A stretch of DNA of 64,000 nucleotides from assembly GCF_900106695.1 (NCBI RefSeq), contig NZ_FNMZ01000001.1, forward strand, positions 744,001-808,000, read 5' to 3'. The position numbers were made by a program, and so were the translations under genes. The notes beneath the pieces were generated by a model. The model was not told the DNA's origin, did no database searches, and worked only from the letters and a program-made list of their open reading frames with translations. Shown here piece by piece: positions 49,426 through 58,629 of the stretch (position 1 is the stretch's first letter; the number at the start of each line of letters is the position of its first letter). The stretch comes from Albimonas donghaensis. GTDB lineage: Bacteria; Pseudomonadota; Alphaproteobacteria; Rhodobacterales; Rhodobacteraceae.

Positions 49426-50622
49426 ATGAGACGAACCCTTCTCGCCTCCGCCGCCATGGCGCTGGGGCTCGCCGCCGCCGCCACCGCAGCCAGGGCCGAC
49501 GAGATCAAGATCGGCGTGCTGCTGGGCTATACCGGGCCCATCGAGTCGCTGACCCCCGGCATGGCCGACAGCGCCGAACTGGCCATGTCCGAGGTCAACG
49601 CCGCGGGCGGCGTGCTGGGCGGCGCCACGCTTACCGGCGTGCGGGCGGATTCGACCTGCGTCGACGCCGCCGCCGCCACCGCCGCCGCCGAGCGGCTGGT
49701 GACCTCCGAGGGCGTCGCCGCGATCATGGGCGCCGACTGCTCGGGCGTGACCATCGCCACGCTCAACAACGTCGCCGTGCCCAACGGGCTGGTGATGATC
49801 TCGCCCTCGGCGACCTCTCCGGCGCTGACCGACATCGAGGACCAGGGGCTGTTCTTCCGCACCGCCCCCTCCGACGCCCGCCAGGGCGAGGTGCTCGCCT
49901 CCATTCTCGCGGACCGGGGCGTGACCGAGATCGCGGTCACCTACACCAACAACGACTATGGCAAGGGCCTGTCCGACAGCTTCCAGGCGGCCTTCGAGGC
50001 CAAGGGCGGCGCGGTCCTGATCTCCGCCGCGCATGAGGACGGCAAGGCCGACTATTCGGCCGAGGTCGCGGCGCTGTCGGCCTCGGGCGCCGAGTGGCTG
50101 GCGGTGCTGGGCTATGCCGACCAGGGCGGCGTGGGCGTCATCCGCGCCGCGGTCGACACCGGCGGCTTCGAGAAGTTCGCGCTGGGCGACGGCATGTTCG
50201 CCGAGAGCCTGATCGACGCCATCGGCTCCGACCTGAACGGGACCGTCGGCTCGGTGCCGTGGTCCGAGGGCGAGGGCGCCGACGCCTTCGTGAAGCTGGC
50301 CGAGGATTCGGGCGTGGATCCCGACGGCTCCTTCCGCCGTGAGAGCTACGACGCCGCCGCCCTGATCGCGCTGGCGATCCAGGCCGCGGGCTCGGCCGAT
50401 CCGGCGGAGTTCAAGGCCAAGGTGCTGGATGTGGCCAACGCGCCGGGCGAGAAGATCCTGCCGGGCGAGCTGGGCAAGGCGCTCAAGATCCTCGCGGATG
50501 GCGGCGACGTCGATTATGTCGGCGCCACCAACGTGGAGCTGATCGGCCCGGGCGAGGCCGCCGGCACCTATCGCGAATACGAGGTCAAGGACGGCGCCTA
50601 CGAGACCGTGACCTTCCGCTGA
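49426..50622 (+). CDS. livJ: Branched-chain amino acid ABC transporter, substrate-binding protein
   Basis: Periplasmic binding protein of a LivJ/HAAT-type ABC importer. The 398-residue precursor has a signal peptide (MRRTLLASAAMALGLAAA, cleavage after ARA near residue 24) and the type I periplasmic-binding fold: IKIGVLLGYTGPIESL, NAAGG near residue 63, GADCSGVTIA, and the hinge segments of the second lobe. GGGAGA precedes the ATG. A strong terminator separates it from livG, allowing higher expression of the binding protein than of the membrane parts. Actual ligand may be Leu/Ile/Val or another amino acid or amide. Confidence 0.9.
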   Translation: MRRTLLASAAMALGLAAAATAARADEIKIGVLLGYTGPIESLTPGMADSAELAMSEVNAAGGVLGGATLTGVRADSTCVDAAAATAAAERLVTSEGVAAIMGADCSGVTIATLNNVAVPNGLVMISPSATSPALTDIEDQGLFFRTAPSDARQGEVLASILADRGVTEIAVTYTNNDYGKGLSDSFQAAFEAKGGAVLISAAHEDGKADYSAEVAALSASGAEWLAVLGYADQGGVGVIRAAVDTGGFEKFALGDGMFAESLIDAIGSDLNGTVGSVPWSEGEGADAFVKLAEDSGVDPDGSFRRESYDAAALIALAIQAAGSADPAEFKAKVLDVANAPGEKILPGELGKALKILADGGDVDYVGATNVELIGPGEAAGTYREYEVKDGAYETVTFR

Positions 50623-50636
50623 CCCACGCGCCTTCG

Positions 50637-50670
50637 CGGCCCGGCGCAACCCTTGCGCCGGGCCGTTTTT
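50637..50670 (+). terminator. Intrinsic terminator or attenuating hairpin between livJ and livG
   Basis: Perfect 13-bp stem (50637-50649 with 50653-50665), CCC loop, then TTTTT (50666-50670). It would let livJ accumulate independent of the downstream genes. Confidence 0.88.
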
Positions 50671-50729
50671 CGTTTATGCCGCGCGTCGATCGCCATCCCA
50701 CAGCCCCCTGAACGCCGGAGCCTCCGCGC

Positions 50730-51514
<785 letters not shown>

Positions 51515-51518
<4 letters not shown>

Positions 51519-52240
51519 GCGGGCAGGACACGGGCGGCCCCCTCCTGTCGGGGCGCGGCATGATCGGCGGCTATGGCGGCGCCGACATCCTGCATGGCGT
51601 GAATATCGAGGCCCATGCCGGCGAGATCGTGGTGATCGTCGGCCCCAACGGCGCGGGCAAGTCCACCGCCATGAAGGCGCTGTTCGGCATGATGCCCCTG
51701 CGCGAGGGGCGCGTGACCCTGCGCGGCGCGGACATCACCGCGCTGTCTCCGCAGGACCGGGTCAAGGCGGGCATGGGCTTCGTGCCCCAGACCGGCAACG
51801 TCTTCGCCTCCATGTCGGTGGAGGAGAACCTGGAGATGGGCGGCTTCCTGCGCGAGGACGACGTGTCGGAGACCATGGAGATGGTGTTCTCCCTGTTCCC
51901 GATCCTGAAGGAAAAGCGCCGCCAGCCCGCGGGCGAGCTGTCCGGGGGCCAGCGCCAGCAGGTCGCCGTGGGGCGCGCGCTGATGACCCGGCCCGAGGCG
52001 CTGATGCTGGACGAGCCCACGGCGGGGGTCTCTCCGATCGTGATGGACGAGCTGTTCGACAAGATCCTCGACATCGCCGCCACCGGCCCGGCCATCCTGA
52101 TGGTCGAGCAAAACGCCCGCCAGGCGCTCAACATCGCCGATCGCGGCTATGTGCTGGCGCAGGGCGAAAACCGCTACGAGGGCACGGGGGCCGATCTGAT
52201 GGCCGACCCGGAGGTCCGCCGATCCTTCCTGGGGGGCTGA
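51515..52240 (+). CDS. livF: Branched-chain amino acid ABC transporter, ATPase LivF
   Basis: Second ATPase of the importer. The 241-residue product has Walker A GPNGAGKST, VPQTGNVFASMSVEENLEMGGF (LivF Q-loop region), signature LSGGQRQQVAVGRALM, Walker B LMLDEPTAGVSP, and switch His replaced in VEQNARQ as usual for LivF. Start codon overlaps the livG stop. Confidence 0.95.
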
Positions 52241-52244
52241 GGCG

Positions 52245-53258
52245 ATGACCGACATCCTCAACGCGCTCGTGCTGTTCATGAACTTCGTCGGCGTGCCGGC
52301 GCTGGCCTACGGGTCGCAACTGGCGCTGGGGGCGCTGGGGGTGACGCTGATCTTCGGCGTGCTGCGCTTCGCCTTCTTCGCCCATGGCGACCTGATGGCG
52401 TTCGGGACCATGGTCACGATCCTCGCCACCTGGGGGCTGCAGGCGATGGGGGTGAGCCTGGGCGTGCTGCCCACCGCGCTGCTGGCGCTGCCCTTCGGGG
52501 CCGCCGCCGCGGTGCTGGCGGCGCTGAGCGCGGACAAGGCGGTGTTCGCCTTCTACCGCAAGCAACGCGCGAAGCCGGTCGTGTTCTTCATCGCTTCGGT
52601 CGGGGTCATGTTCGTGCTCAACGGGCTGGTGCGCATCATCATAGGGCCCGATGACCAGCGCTTCGCCGACGGGGGGCGGTTCCTGTTCAAGGTCGGCGAG
52701 TTCCGCGACTGGTCGGGCCTGTCCGAGGGGCTGGCGATCCGCACCACGCAGGCGTTGACGGTGGTGGCGGCGCTGATCGTCATGGTGGCGCTGTTCCGCT
52801 TTCTGGAGCGGACCAAGATGGGCAAGGCCATGCGCGCCTATTCCGACAACGAGGACCTGGCGCTGCTGTCGGGCGTGGACCCGGCGCGGGTGGTGCGCTG
52901 GACCTGGGTGATCGCGGCGGTGCTGGCGACGCTGGCCGGCGTGCTCTACGGGCTCGACAAATCCTTCAAGCCCTTCACCTATTTCCAGCTTCTGCTGCCG
53001 ATCTTCGCCGCCGCGATCCTGGGCGGCATCGGCTCTCCCAAGGGCGCGGTGGTCGGGGCTTACATCGTGGCCTTCTCGGAGGTCATGGTGACCTACGCCT
53101 ATCGCAAGTTCGCCATGTATCTCGGCCCGCAGGACTGGGCGCCGGAGGGGCTGCTGCAACTGCTGTCCACGGAATACAAGTTCTCGGTCAGCTTCCTGAT
53201 CCTGGTCGCCGTGCTGGTGACGCGCCCCACGGGCCTGTTCAAGGGGAAGGTGTTTTGA
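52245..53258 (+). CDS. livH: Branched-chain amino acid ABC transporter, permease LivH
   Basis: Inner-membrane permease with about eight TM helices in 337 residues. LivH hallmarks are an early LALGALGVTLIFGVLRFAFFAHGDLMAFG, and the ABC-interacting loop NEDLALLSGVDPARV followed by WVIAAVLATLAGVLYG and a C-terminal AAILGGIGSPKGAVVGAYI. It starts 4 bases after livF and its stop overlaps livM (TTGA). Confidence 0.94.
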   Translation: MTDILNALVLFMNFVGVPALAYGSQLALGALGVTLIFGVLRFAFFAHGDLMAFGTMVTILATWGLQAMGVSLGVLPTALLALPFGAAAAVLAALSADKAVFAFYRKQRAKPVVFFIASVGVMFVLNGLVRIIIGPDDQRFADGGRFLFKVGEFRDWSGLSEGLAIRTTQALTVVAALIVMVALFRFLERTKMGKAMRAYSDNEDLALLSGVDPARVVRWTWVIAAVLATLAGVLYGLDKSFKPFTYFQLLLPIFAAAILGGIGSPKGAVVGAYIVAFSEVMVTYAYRKFAMYLGPQDWAPEGLLQLLSTEYKFSVSFLILVAVLVTRPTGLFKGKVF

Positions 53259-54598
53259 GCGCGGGAACCAGAATCGCCGCCGCCCCGGCCTCTCTCTGGC
53301 GGGGGCCGCTGCTTTACGCCGGCATGGCGGCGCTGCTGATCGGCGTGGGCGTGCTGCAGGGCTGGAACGTGGCCCTGTCGATCCTGTGCTTCGGGCTGAT
53401 CTCGGCGATCATGGCGCTGGGGGTGAACATCGCCTGGGGCTATGCGGGGATCTTCAATGTCGGGGTGATGGGCTTCGCCGCGCTCGGCGGGCTGGCCGCG
53501 GTGCTGGTCGCCCAGCCGCCGGTGGCCGAGGCCTGGGCGGCCGGCGGCGCGGGGCTCGGCCTCAGCCTTCTGGCCGTGGCGGTCACGGTCGCGATCATCG
53601 TGCTGGTCCGCGCCCGCATGGCGCGGGGCGCGGCGCGGGGCTGGGTGACCGCGGCGCTGATCGGGGCGGGCTACGCCGCCGCGCGCGCGGCCTTCGACCC
53701 GGCCGTGGACGCGATCGAGGCGGTGAACCCCGCCTCTCAGGGCTATCTGGGCGGGCTGGCGGCTCCCATCGTGCTGGCCTGGCCGGCGGGCGGGCTGCTC
53801 GCGGCCCTCGCCGCCTGGGGGATCGGCAAGACCGCGCTCGGCCTGCGCTCGGACTATCTCGCCATCGCCACGCTGGGGATCTCGGAGATCGTCATCGCGG
53901 TCCTGAAGAACGAGGACTGGCTGAGCCGCGGCGTGAAGAACGTCACCGGCCTGCCGCGGCCGGTTCCCTACGAGATCGACCTCCAGGCCTCCGCCGACTT
54001 CGTGGCGCGCGCCGCGGCGCTGGGGCTGGACCCGGGCGAGGCTTCGGGGATCGCGGTCAAGGGGCTGTACGCGCTGATGTTCGCCGTTGTGCTGGGCGTG
54101 CTGATCTGGCTGGCGGAGCGGGCGCTGAACTCGCCCTGGGGCCGGATGATGCGCGCGATCCGCGATAACGAGACCGCGGCGGCGGCGATGGGCAAGAACA
54201 TCACCCGCCGGCATCTGGAGACCTTCGTGCTCGGCTCCGCCCTGGTGGGGATCGCCGGGGCGATGATGGTGACCTTCGACGGTCAGTTCACGCCGGCGAG
54301 CTACAACCCGCTGCGCTTCACCTTCCTGATCTGGGTGATGGTGATCGTGGGCGGCTCTGGGTCCAACTGGGGCTCGGTGCTGGGCGGGTTCCTGATCTGG
54401 TTCGCCTGGGTGGAGGCCGAGCCGCTGGGCCTGTGGCTGGCCGGCGGCGTGGTGGCGCTGCTGCCCGAGGGCTCGGCCGCCGCCGATCACGTGCAGGCGG
54501 GCGCGCCGCATATGCGGATGATCTTCATGGGGGTGATCCTGCTGACCGCCATGCGTTTCGCCCCGCGCGGGCTGATCCCCGAACGCACGGGACGCTGA
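53255..54598 (+). CDS. livM: Branched-chain amino acid ABC transporter, permease LivM
   Basis: Partner permease of LivH, 447 residues from a TTG start overlapping the livH stop; AAGGGGAAGG lies upstream. TM helices include SILCFGLISAIMALGVNIAWGYAGIFNVGVMGFAALGG. The coupling loop IRDNETAAAAMGKNITRRHLETFVLGSALVGIAGAM and IVGGSGSNWGSVLGG are LivM-typical. An extra membrane region (about residues 100-190) makes it longer than E. coli LivM core. Completes a J-G-F-H-M transporter. Confidence 0.94.
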   Translation: MSAGTRIAAAPASLWRGPLLYAGMAALLIGVGVLQGWNVALSILCFGLISAIMALGVNIAWGYAGIFNVGVMGFAALGGLAAVLVAQPPVAEAWAAGGAGLGLSLLAVAVTVAIIVLVRARMARGAARGWVTAALIGAGYAAARAAFDPAVDAIEAVNPASQGYLGGLAAPIVLAWPAGGLLAALAAWGIGKTALGLRSDYLAIATLGISEIVIAVLKNEDWLSRGVKNVTGLPRPVPYEIDLQASADFVARAAALGLDPGEASGIAVKGLYALMFAVVLGVLIWLAERALNSPWGRMMRAIRDNETAAAAMGKNITRRHLETFVLGSALVGIAGAMMVTFDGQFTPASYNPLRFTFLIWVMVIVGGSGSNWGSVLGGFLIWFAWVEAEPLGLWLAGGVVALLPEGSAAADHVQAGAPHMRMIFMGVILLTAMRFAPRGLIPERTGR

Positions 54599-54617
54599 GC
54601 GGACGGGACGCCGAGCG

Positions 54618-54639
54618 GGCGGGCGCCTACTCGCCCGCC
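54618..54639. terminator. Hairpin at the livM/methyltransferase convergence
   Basis: 8-bp inverted repeat (54618-54625 with 54632-54639), loop CCTACT, straddling the methyltransferase stop and 20 bases after the livM stop. Without a T-run its role is uncertain. Confidence 0.3.
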
Positions 54640-55499
54640 TTCTCCCCGGCCCGCAGTTCCGGCACCCCCAGCGCATCGGCGAGCCGCGTGGTGGCCGAGC
54701 CCGGTCGCTTGGGCTGCGGCTGGTCGGGGCCGGGCGACCAGCCGGTCAGGGTCACGATTTCGAAGGTCGCGCTGATGCGCTCGGGGTCTCCGGGGGCCGG
54801 GAAGCGCGCGGCGTAGATCTCGCAGGCCCGCGCGAGGGTGGCGCGGCGCAGCGGCGTGCGGCGGCGCTGCGCGAGGGCGTTGGTCTCGCCCATGGCGCGC
54901 AGGTCGCGCATCAGCGCCAGCGGATCGGCGTAGGTCACTTCCAGACGATCCGAATCGACCACCGGCAGCGCCAGCCCGGCGCGCTGCGCGAGCCCGCCGA
55001 GCGCCCGGATCTCGCCCATCGGGGAGACGCGGGGCGACAGCCCTCCCTCCACCTCCGCCTCGGCCTCGGCGAAGGCGGCGCGGAGTTCGGCCAGCGTCTC
55101 TCCGCCGAAGCCGCAGGCGATCAGCAGCCCGTCGGGGCGCAGCGCCCGGCGCATCTGGATCAGGGCGCCCACGGGGTCGTCCACCCAGTGCAGGGTCAGG
55201 CCGAGGATGGCGAGGTCATGGGCTCCGGGCGCGGCGTCGAGGGTCTCGTCCACGGGGGGCGCGATCTCGGTCAGCCGGCCGATCTTGGGATGGGCGGCGA
55301 GGGTCTCGGCCCAGTCCGGCGCGCCGGGCCAGACGAGCAGCGCGTCGGGGAAGTCGCGGGCGACGGCGTCCAGGCGCTCCGCCACGGCCTCGGCGGCGGC
55401 GGCGTGCAGGAAGCGGGCGTCGGGCGCGGGCAGCGCGCGGCGGGCGCGACGGGAGAGCCAGAGCGCGCGGTCGAAAAGGCGCGGGGGGGCGTCGGTCAT
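54627..55499 (-). CDS. SAM-dependent methyltransferase (BioC/NDUFAF5-like)
   Basis: A 290-residue class I methyltransferase. It begins MTDAPPRLFDRALWLSRRARR, the start pattern of the family containing human NDUFAF5 and the biotin-related BioC. The motif LLVWPGAP lies where the SAM-binding GxGxG normally does but is degenerate. Post-motif I is TEIAPPVDE; motif DLAILGLTLHWVDDPVGALIQMRRALRPDGLLIACGFG follows. In NDUFAF5 the reaction is an arginine hydroxylation, so methyl transfer is not certain. It is divergent from comF, as in relatives. Confidence 0.8.
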   Translation of the reverse strand: MTDAPPRLFDRALWLSRRARRALPAPDARFLHAAAAEAVAERLDAVARDFPDALLVWPGAPDWAETLAAHPKIGRLTEIAPPVDETLDAAPGAHDLAILGLTLHWVDDPVGALIQMRRALRPDGLLIACGFGGETLAELRAAFAEAEAEVEGGLSPRVSPMGEIRALGGLAQRAGLALPVVDSDRLEVTYADPLALMRDLRAMGETNALAQRRRTPLRRATLARACEIYAARFPAPGDPERISATFEIVTLTGWSPGPDQPQPKRPGSATTRLADALGVPELRAGEKAGE

Positions 55500-56123
55500 C
55501 GGCGGGGCCTCGGCTGGCGGGGGCGTGCGGGCGGAACATCGGGGCGCATCGCGGCGCTGGCGCGGGAGCGCGGGGCCTGTATAGTCGGGGGCGGGACACA
55601 GGGGAAGGAGGCCGGCTTTGACCGCGACCCGCATCCTGTTGTCCGTTTGCATCCCGTTTTTCATCCGCCGTTGCGGTTTCCCACCCGCCGCGCCTGCGGG
55701 CCGGTCGGAGGCGCCGCGTCGAGGGCGCGAGGGCGGCGCGGTTCCGCCCGCGGCGCGCGGCGATGGCGTGCGGGTGGCCCCGGCCGCCCGGGGGACGGCG
55801 CGGGCGGAATTGGCGGGCGGGGCGCGGGCGGAGGCCGTCGGGCCGGGCCTGCGTCAGCGTGAGGCGCGGGAAGCAGGCCGGCGCGCGCAGCTTCCGCGGC
55901 CCCGCGCCGCGCCGGAGCGCGAAGACGTCCCGCGGCGCCCATGGAGCGGCGATGCGGGGCAGGGCGGAGGCGCCCGCGAAGCCGCGGGCTTCGTGGTGAC
56001 GGGGCCGCACGCGGAGACGGCGGGCGCGGCGGGTTCGACCGCGCCCCCGCCGTGTCGCTTCGCCCTGGCGGCGAGCACGACGGCGAGCATGGCGGCGAGC
56101 ATGGCGGCGGGAGGCCCGGCGGG
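55500..56123 (+). other. Intergenic region upstream of comF
   Basis: About 624 very GC-rich bases between divergent methyltransferase and comF genes. It contains a weak candidate gene (55618-56127) with a strong ribosome site, a TATAGT hexamer at about 55576 with no clear partner, and a 12-base repeat (GGCGAGCAYGRC-like, about four copies) at 56068-56105. Nothing here is certain. Confidence 0.35.
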
Positions 56124-56127
56124 ATGA
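55618..56127 (+). CDS. Doubtful small gene before comF
   Basis: A 169-residue frame from TTG 55618 with GGAAGGAGG six bases upstream, and a stop that overlaps the chosen comF start as ATGA. In favour: ribosome site, coupling geometry and high third-position GC. Against: a composition dominated by Arg, Ala, Gly and Pro, no recognisable domain, and competing frames of similar length on both strands. A short hydrophobic N-terminus (ILLSVCIPFFI) might be a signal anchor. Not recognised. Confidence 0.2.
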   Translation: MTATRILLSVCIPFFIRRCGFPPAAPAGRSEAPRRGREGGAVPPAARGDGVRVAPAARGTARAELAGGARAEAVGPGLRQREAREAGRRAQLPRPRAAPEREDVPRRPWSGDAGQGGGAREAAGFVVTGPHAETAGAAGSTAPPPCRFALAASTTASMAASMAAGGPAG

Positions 56128-57374
56128 ACTGGTTCGCGAAACGGCGCGCGCAGCCGGACGGCCGGGGCGGGGACCGCGGGGCGGATGCTGTCGGCGAAGG
56201 CGGCCGGGCCAAGCCTCCGGACCGATGTCATGCGGGTTCTTCTTGCGGGGGACGCGATGCCGAGGCGGCGTCGGAGGCGGGGGTCCCGGCGATGGCCGGG
56301 TTCGTGGCCGGGGACGGGGAGACGTGTCCGCCCGGCGCCCGGTTTCCGCGCGCCGCGGGCGGGACGGCGCAGGCCGCGGGCGCGGGACGCGGCGCCCCCG
56401 ACGCCTGCGGTCGGGCGGTCGGAGAGGGCTTTCGCGAAACGCAGGCAGCGGCGCCGACCCGGCCGCGGTCTGATGCGGGCGGGCATGGCGATGACGGCGC
56501 GCAGGCCGCGCACGCCGACCGCGCCCCCGCCGAACCGGCGCCCGACCCGCTCGCGCCCGACCCTCGCGACACCGATCCGCCCGAGGCGCCGGCCCCCCGC
56601 GCCTCCCTCTCCGACCACCTGAGGCGCGTCCGGCTCGCCGCCGCCGACCTGCTCTATCCGCCGCTCTGCACCTGGTGCCGGGCGGAGGTGATGGACCCTC
56701 ACGCGCTCTGTCCCGCCTGCTGGCGCGAGACCCATTACATCGCCCACCCGCTCTGCGATCGCTGCGGCGCGCCGCTCTCGGGTTCCGAGGACGCGCCGTT
56801 CTGCGACCATTGCCTCAACCGTCCGCTCGCCTTCCGCCGCGCCCGCGCCGCGGTGCTGTACGAGGGGGTGGGGCGGGATCTGACGCTGGCCTTCAAGCAT
56901 GGCGACCGGCTCGACATCGCGCGCCCGGCGTCCACCTGGATGCGCCGCATCGGGCGCGACCTGCTGGACGAGGCCGACTGGGTGACCCCCGTCCCCCTCC
57001 ACTGGACCCGCCTGCTCAAGCGTCGCTTCAACCAGTCCGCCGAACTCGCCCGCCGCGTGGCCCGCGACGCCGGCCGGCCCTATTGCGGCGACCTCCTGCG
57101 CCGGAACCGCGCCACGCCGTCCCAGGGCGGGCTCGGCCGGGACGAACGCCGCGCCAATCTGGAAGGCGCCTTCGCCGTGCGTCGCCCGGACCGGGTGCGC
57201 GGCGCGCGCATTCTGCTGGTCGACGACGTCTACACCTCCGGCGCCACGCTCTCGGTCTGCGCCGCGACGCTTCTTGCCGCAGGGGCGCGGCAGGTCGAGG
57301 CGCTTTGCCTCGCCCGCGTTGCGCCCGAAGCCGACGGGCCTATATTCTCGCGTATCGAGGAAGAGGATCCGTGA
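56124..57374 (+). CDS. comF: ComF-family phosphoribosyltransferase-like protein
   Basis: ComF relatives take part in DNA uptake or nucleotide salvage; the role here is not known. The well-supported part (from about residue 165 to 416) has zinc-ribbon-like cysteines (LCTWC, LCPACW, LCDRCG, FCDHC) and a PRTase domain with ILLVDDVYTSGAT near residue 363. The N-terminal about 165 residues are Gly/Ala/Arg/Pro-rich with no domain. The start at 56124 has GGGAGG upstream, but ATG 56292 is possible and no good start exists close to the domain. Overlaps grxC by one base (TGATG). Confidence 0.82.
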   Translation: MNWFAKRRAQPDGRGGDRGADAVGEGGRAKPPDRCHAGSSCGGRDAEAASEAGVPAMAGFVAGDGETCPPGARFPRAAGGTAQAAGAGRGAPDACGRAVGEGFRETQAAAPTRPRSDAGGHGDDGAQAAHADRAPAEPAPDPLAPDPRDTDPPEAPAPRASLSDHLRRVRLAAADLLYPPLCTWCRAEVMDPHALCPACWRETHYIAHPLCDRCGAPLSGSEDAPFCDHCLNRPLAFRRARAAVLYEGVGRDLTLAFKHGDRLDIARPASTWMRRIGRDLLDEADWVTPVPLHWTRLLKRRFNQSAELARRVARDAGRPYCGDLLRRNRATPSQGGLGRDERRANLEGAFAVRRPDRVRGARILLVDDVYTSGATLSVCAATLLAAGARQVEALCLARVAPEADGPIFSRIEEEDP

Positions 57375-57631
57375 TGAAACAGGTGGAGATCTATACCAGC
57401 CCGATCTGCGGCTTCTGCGTGCGCGCCAAGCGCCTGCTGGATGCCAAGGGCGTGGCCTATGTGGAGCACGACGTGTTCTCCGAGCCCGGCGCCCGCGCCG
57501 AGATGGCCGAGCGCAATCCCGGCGCCCGCACCGTGCCGCAGATCTTCATCGGCGGCGCCGCGATCGGCGGCTGCGACGAGCTGCATGCGCTGGAGAGGAC
57601 CGGCGAGCTCGACGGGATGCTGGCGGCGTGA
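57374..57631 (+). CDS. grxC: Glutaredoxin 3
   Basis: Glutathione-dependent dithiol oxidoreductase of 85 residues. Active site is Cys12-Gly-Phe-Cys15 (SPICGFC) instead of CPYC, a variant seen in alphaproteobacteria. The cis-Pro loop RTVPQIFIGG and GGCDELHALE glutathione-binding region are intact. Start and stop overlap with neighbours by 1 and 4 bases, so comF, grxC and the nitrilase are co-translated. Functionally linked to the glutathione reductase gene elsewhere in this window. Confidence 0.95.
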   Translation: MKQVEIYTSPICGFCVRAKRLLDAKGVAYVEHDVFSEPGARAEMAERNPGARTVPQIFIGGAAIGGCDELHALERTGELDGMLAA

Positions 57632-58488
57632 GCGTGCTGCGCGCAGGCCTCATCCAGACCTGCGCGGGCGACGTGCCGGCGGAGAACCTCGCGCAGACCT
57701 CGGCCCTGATCCGCGAGGCGGCGGCCGAGGGCGCGCAGCTCTGCCTCACGCCCGAAGTGACCAACATCGTCACCTTCTCGCGCAGGCTGCAGGCCGAGAT
57801 CCTGCGGACCGAGGACGAGGACCCGAGCCTCGCCGCCTATCGCGACCTGGCCGCCGAGCTTGGGCGCTGGCTGCTGATCGGCTCGCTGGCGCTGAAGGCG
57901 GAGGACGATCCGGGACAGGCGCGGCCGCGCTTCGTGAACCGGTCCTTTCTCATCGACGCGTCGGGCGGAATCGTCGCGCGCTACGACAAGATCCACATGT
58001 TCGACGTGGAGGTGGGGGAGGGCGAGAGCTACCGCGAATCCGCCGCCTACCGTCCCGGCGAACGGGCCGTGGTCGCCGACACCCCCTGGGGGCGGATCGG
58101 CATGACCATTTGCTACGACCTGCGCTTCCCCGCGCTCTACCGCGCGCTGGCCGAGGCGGGGGCGGAGATCCTGACCATCCCCTCCGCCTTCACCCGGCCC
58201 ACCGGCGCCGCGCACTGGCATGCGCTTTTGCGGGCGCGCGCCATCGAGACCGGCTGCTTCGTGCTGGCCCCGGCCTCCACCGGCGAACATCCGGTGATCG
58301 CGGCCGCGGGCGGGCGCGTGCGGCAGACCTACGGGCACGCGCTGGCGGTCGATCCCTGGGGGGCGATCCTGTCCGATAGCGGCGAATCGGTCGGGGCGAG
58401 TCTGGTCGATCTGGATCTGTCCGAGGTTGCGAAGACCCGGGCGCGCATCCCCTCGCTGGCCAATGCCCGAGGGTTCGCCGCGCCTTGA
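57628..58488 (+). CDS. Carbon-nitrogen hydrolase (nitrilase/NIT2 family)
   Basis: A 286-residue omega-amidase-like hydrolase from GTG 57628, overlapping grxC (GTGA). The catalytic triad is visible: Glu43 (CLTPEVTN), Lys121 (RYDKIHMFD) and Cys162 (TICYDLRFP). The YDKIHMFDV and CYDLRFP signatures are those of the NIT1/NIT2 branch, whose known substrates are deaminated glutathione or alpha-ketoglutaramate. Sitting next to grxC, a deaminated-glutathione amidase role fits, but that is inference. Confidence 0.9.
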   Translation: MSVLRAGLIQTCAGDVPAENLAQTSALIREAAAEGAQLCLTPEVTNIVTFSRRLQAEILRTEDEDPSLAAYRDLAAELGRWLLIGSLALKAEDDPGQARPRFVNRSFLIDASGGIVARYDKIHMFDVEVGEGESYRESAAYRPGERAVVADTPWGRIGMTICYDLRFPALYRALAEAGAEILTIPSAFTRPTGAAHWHALLRARAIETGCFVLAPASTGEHPVIAAAGGRVRQTYGHALAVDPWGAILSDSGESVGASLVDLDLSEVAKTRARIPSLANARGFAAP

Positions 58489-58629
58489 CGCAACGGCCTC
58501 AAGGACGGGCGCGGATGTTCCGTTTTGAAACGGAGCCGTTGTCGACAGAAATCCGGATGACGTGAACGGAACCTGCGTTTCGCATGCCGAAATTGTTGAC
58601 AATGGCGCTTCTGACTCTCATGTTAATCA

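Noticed and set aside
57409-57420. CGFC active site of glutaredoxin as a novelty
   Set aside because: This variant is common in alphaproteobacterial GrxC proteins and both cysteines are kept, so normal dithiol function is expected.
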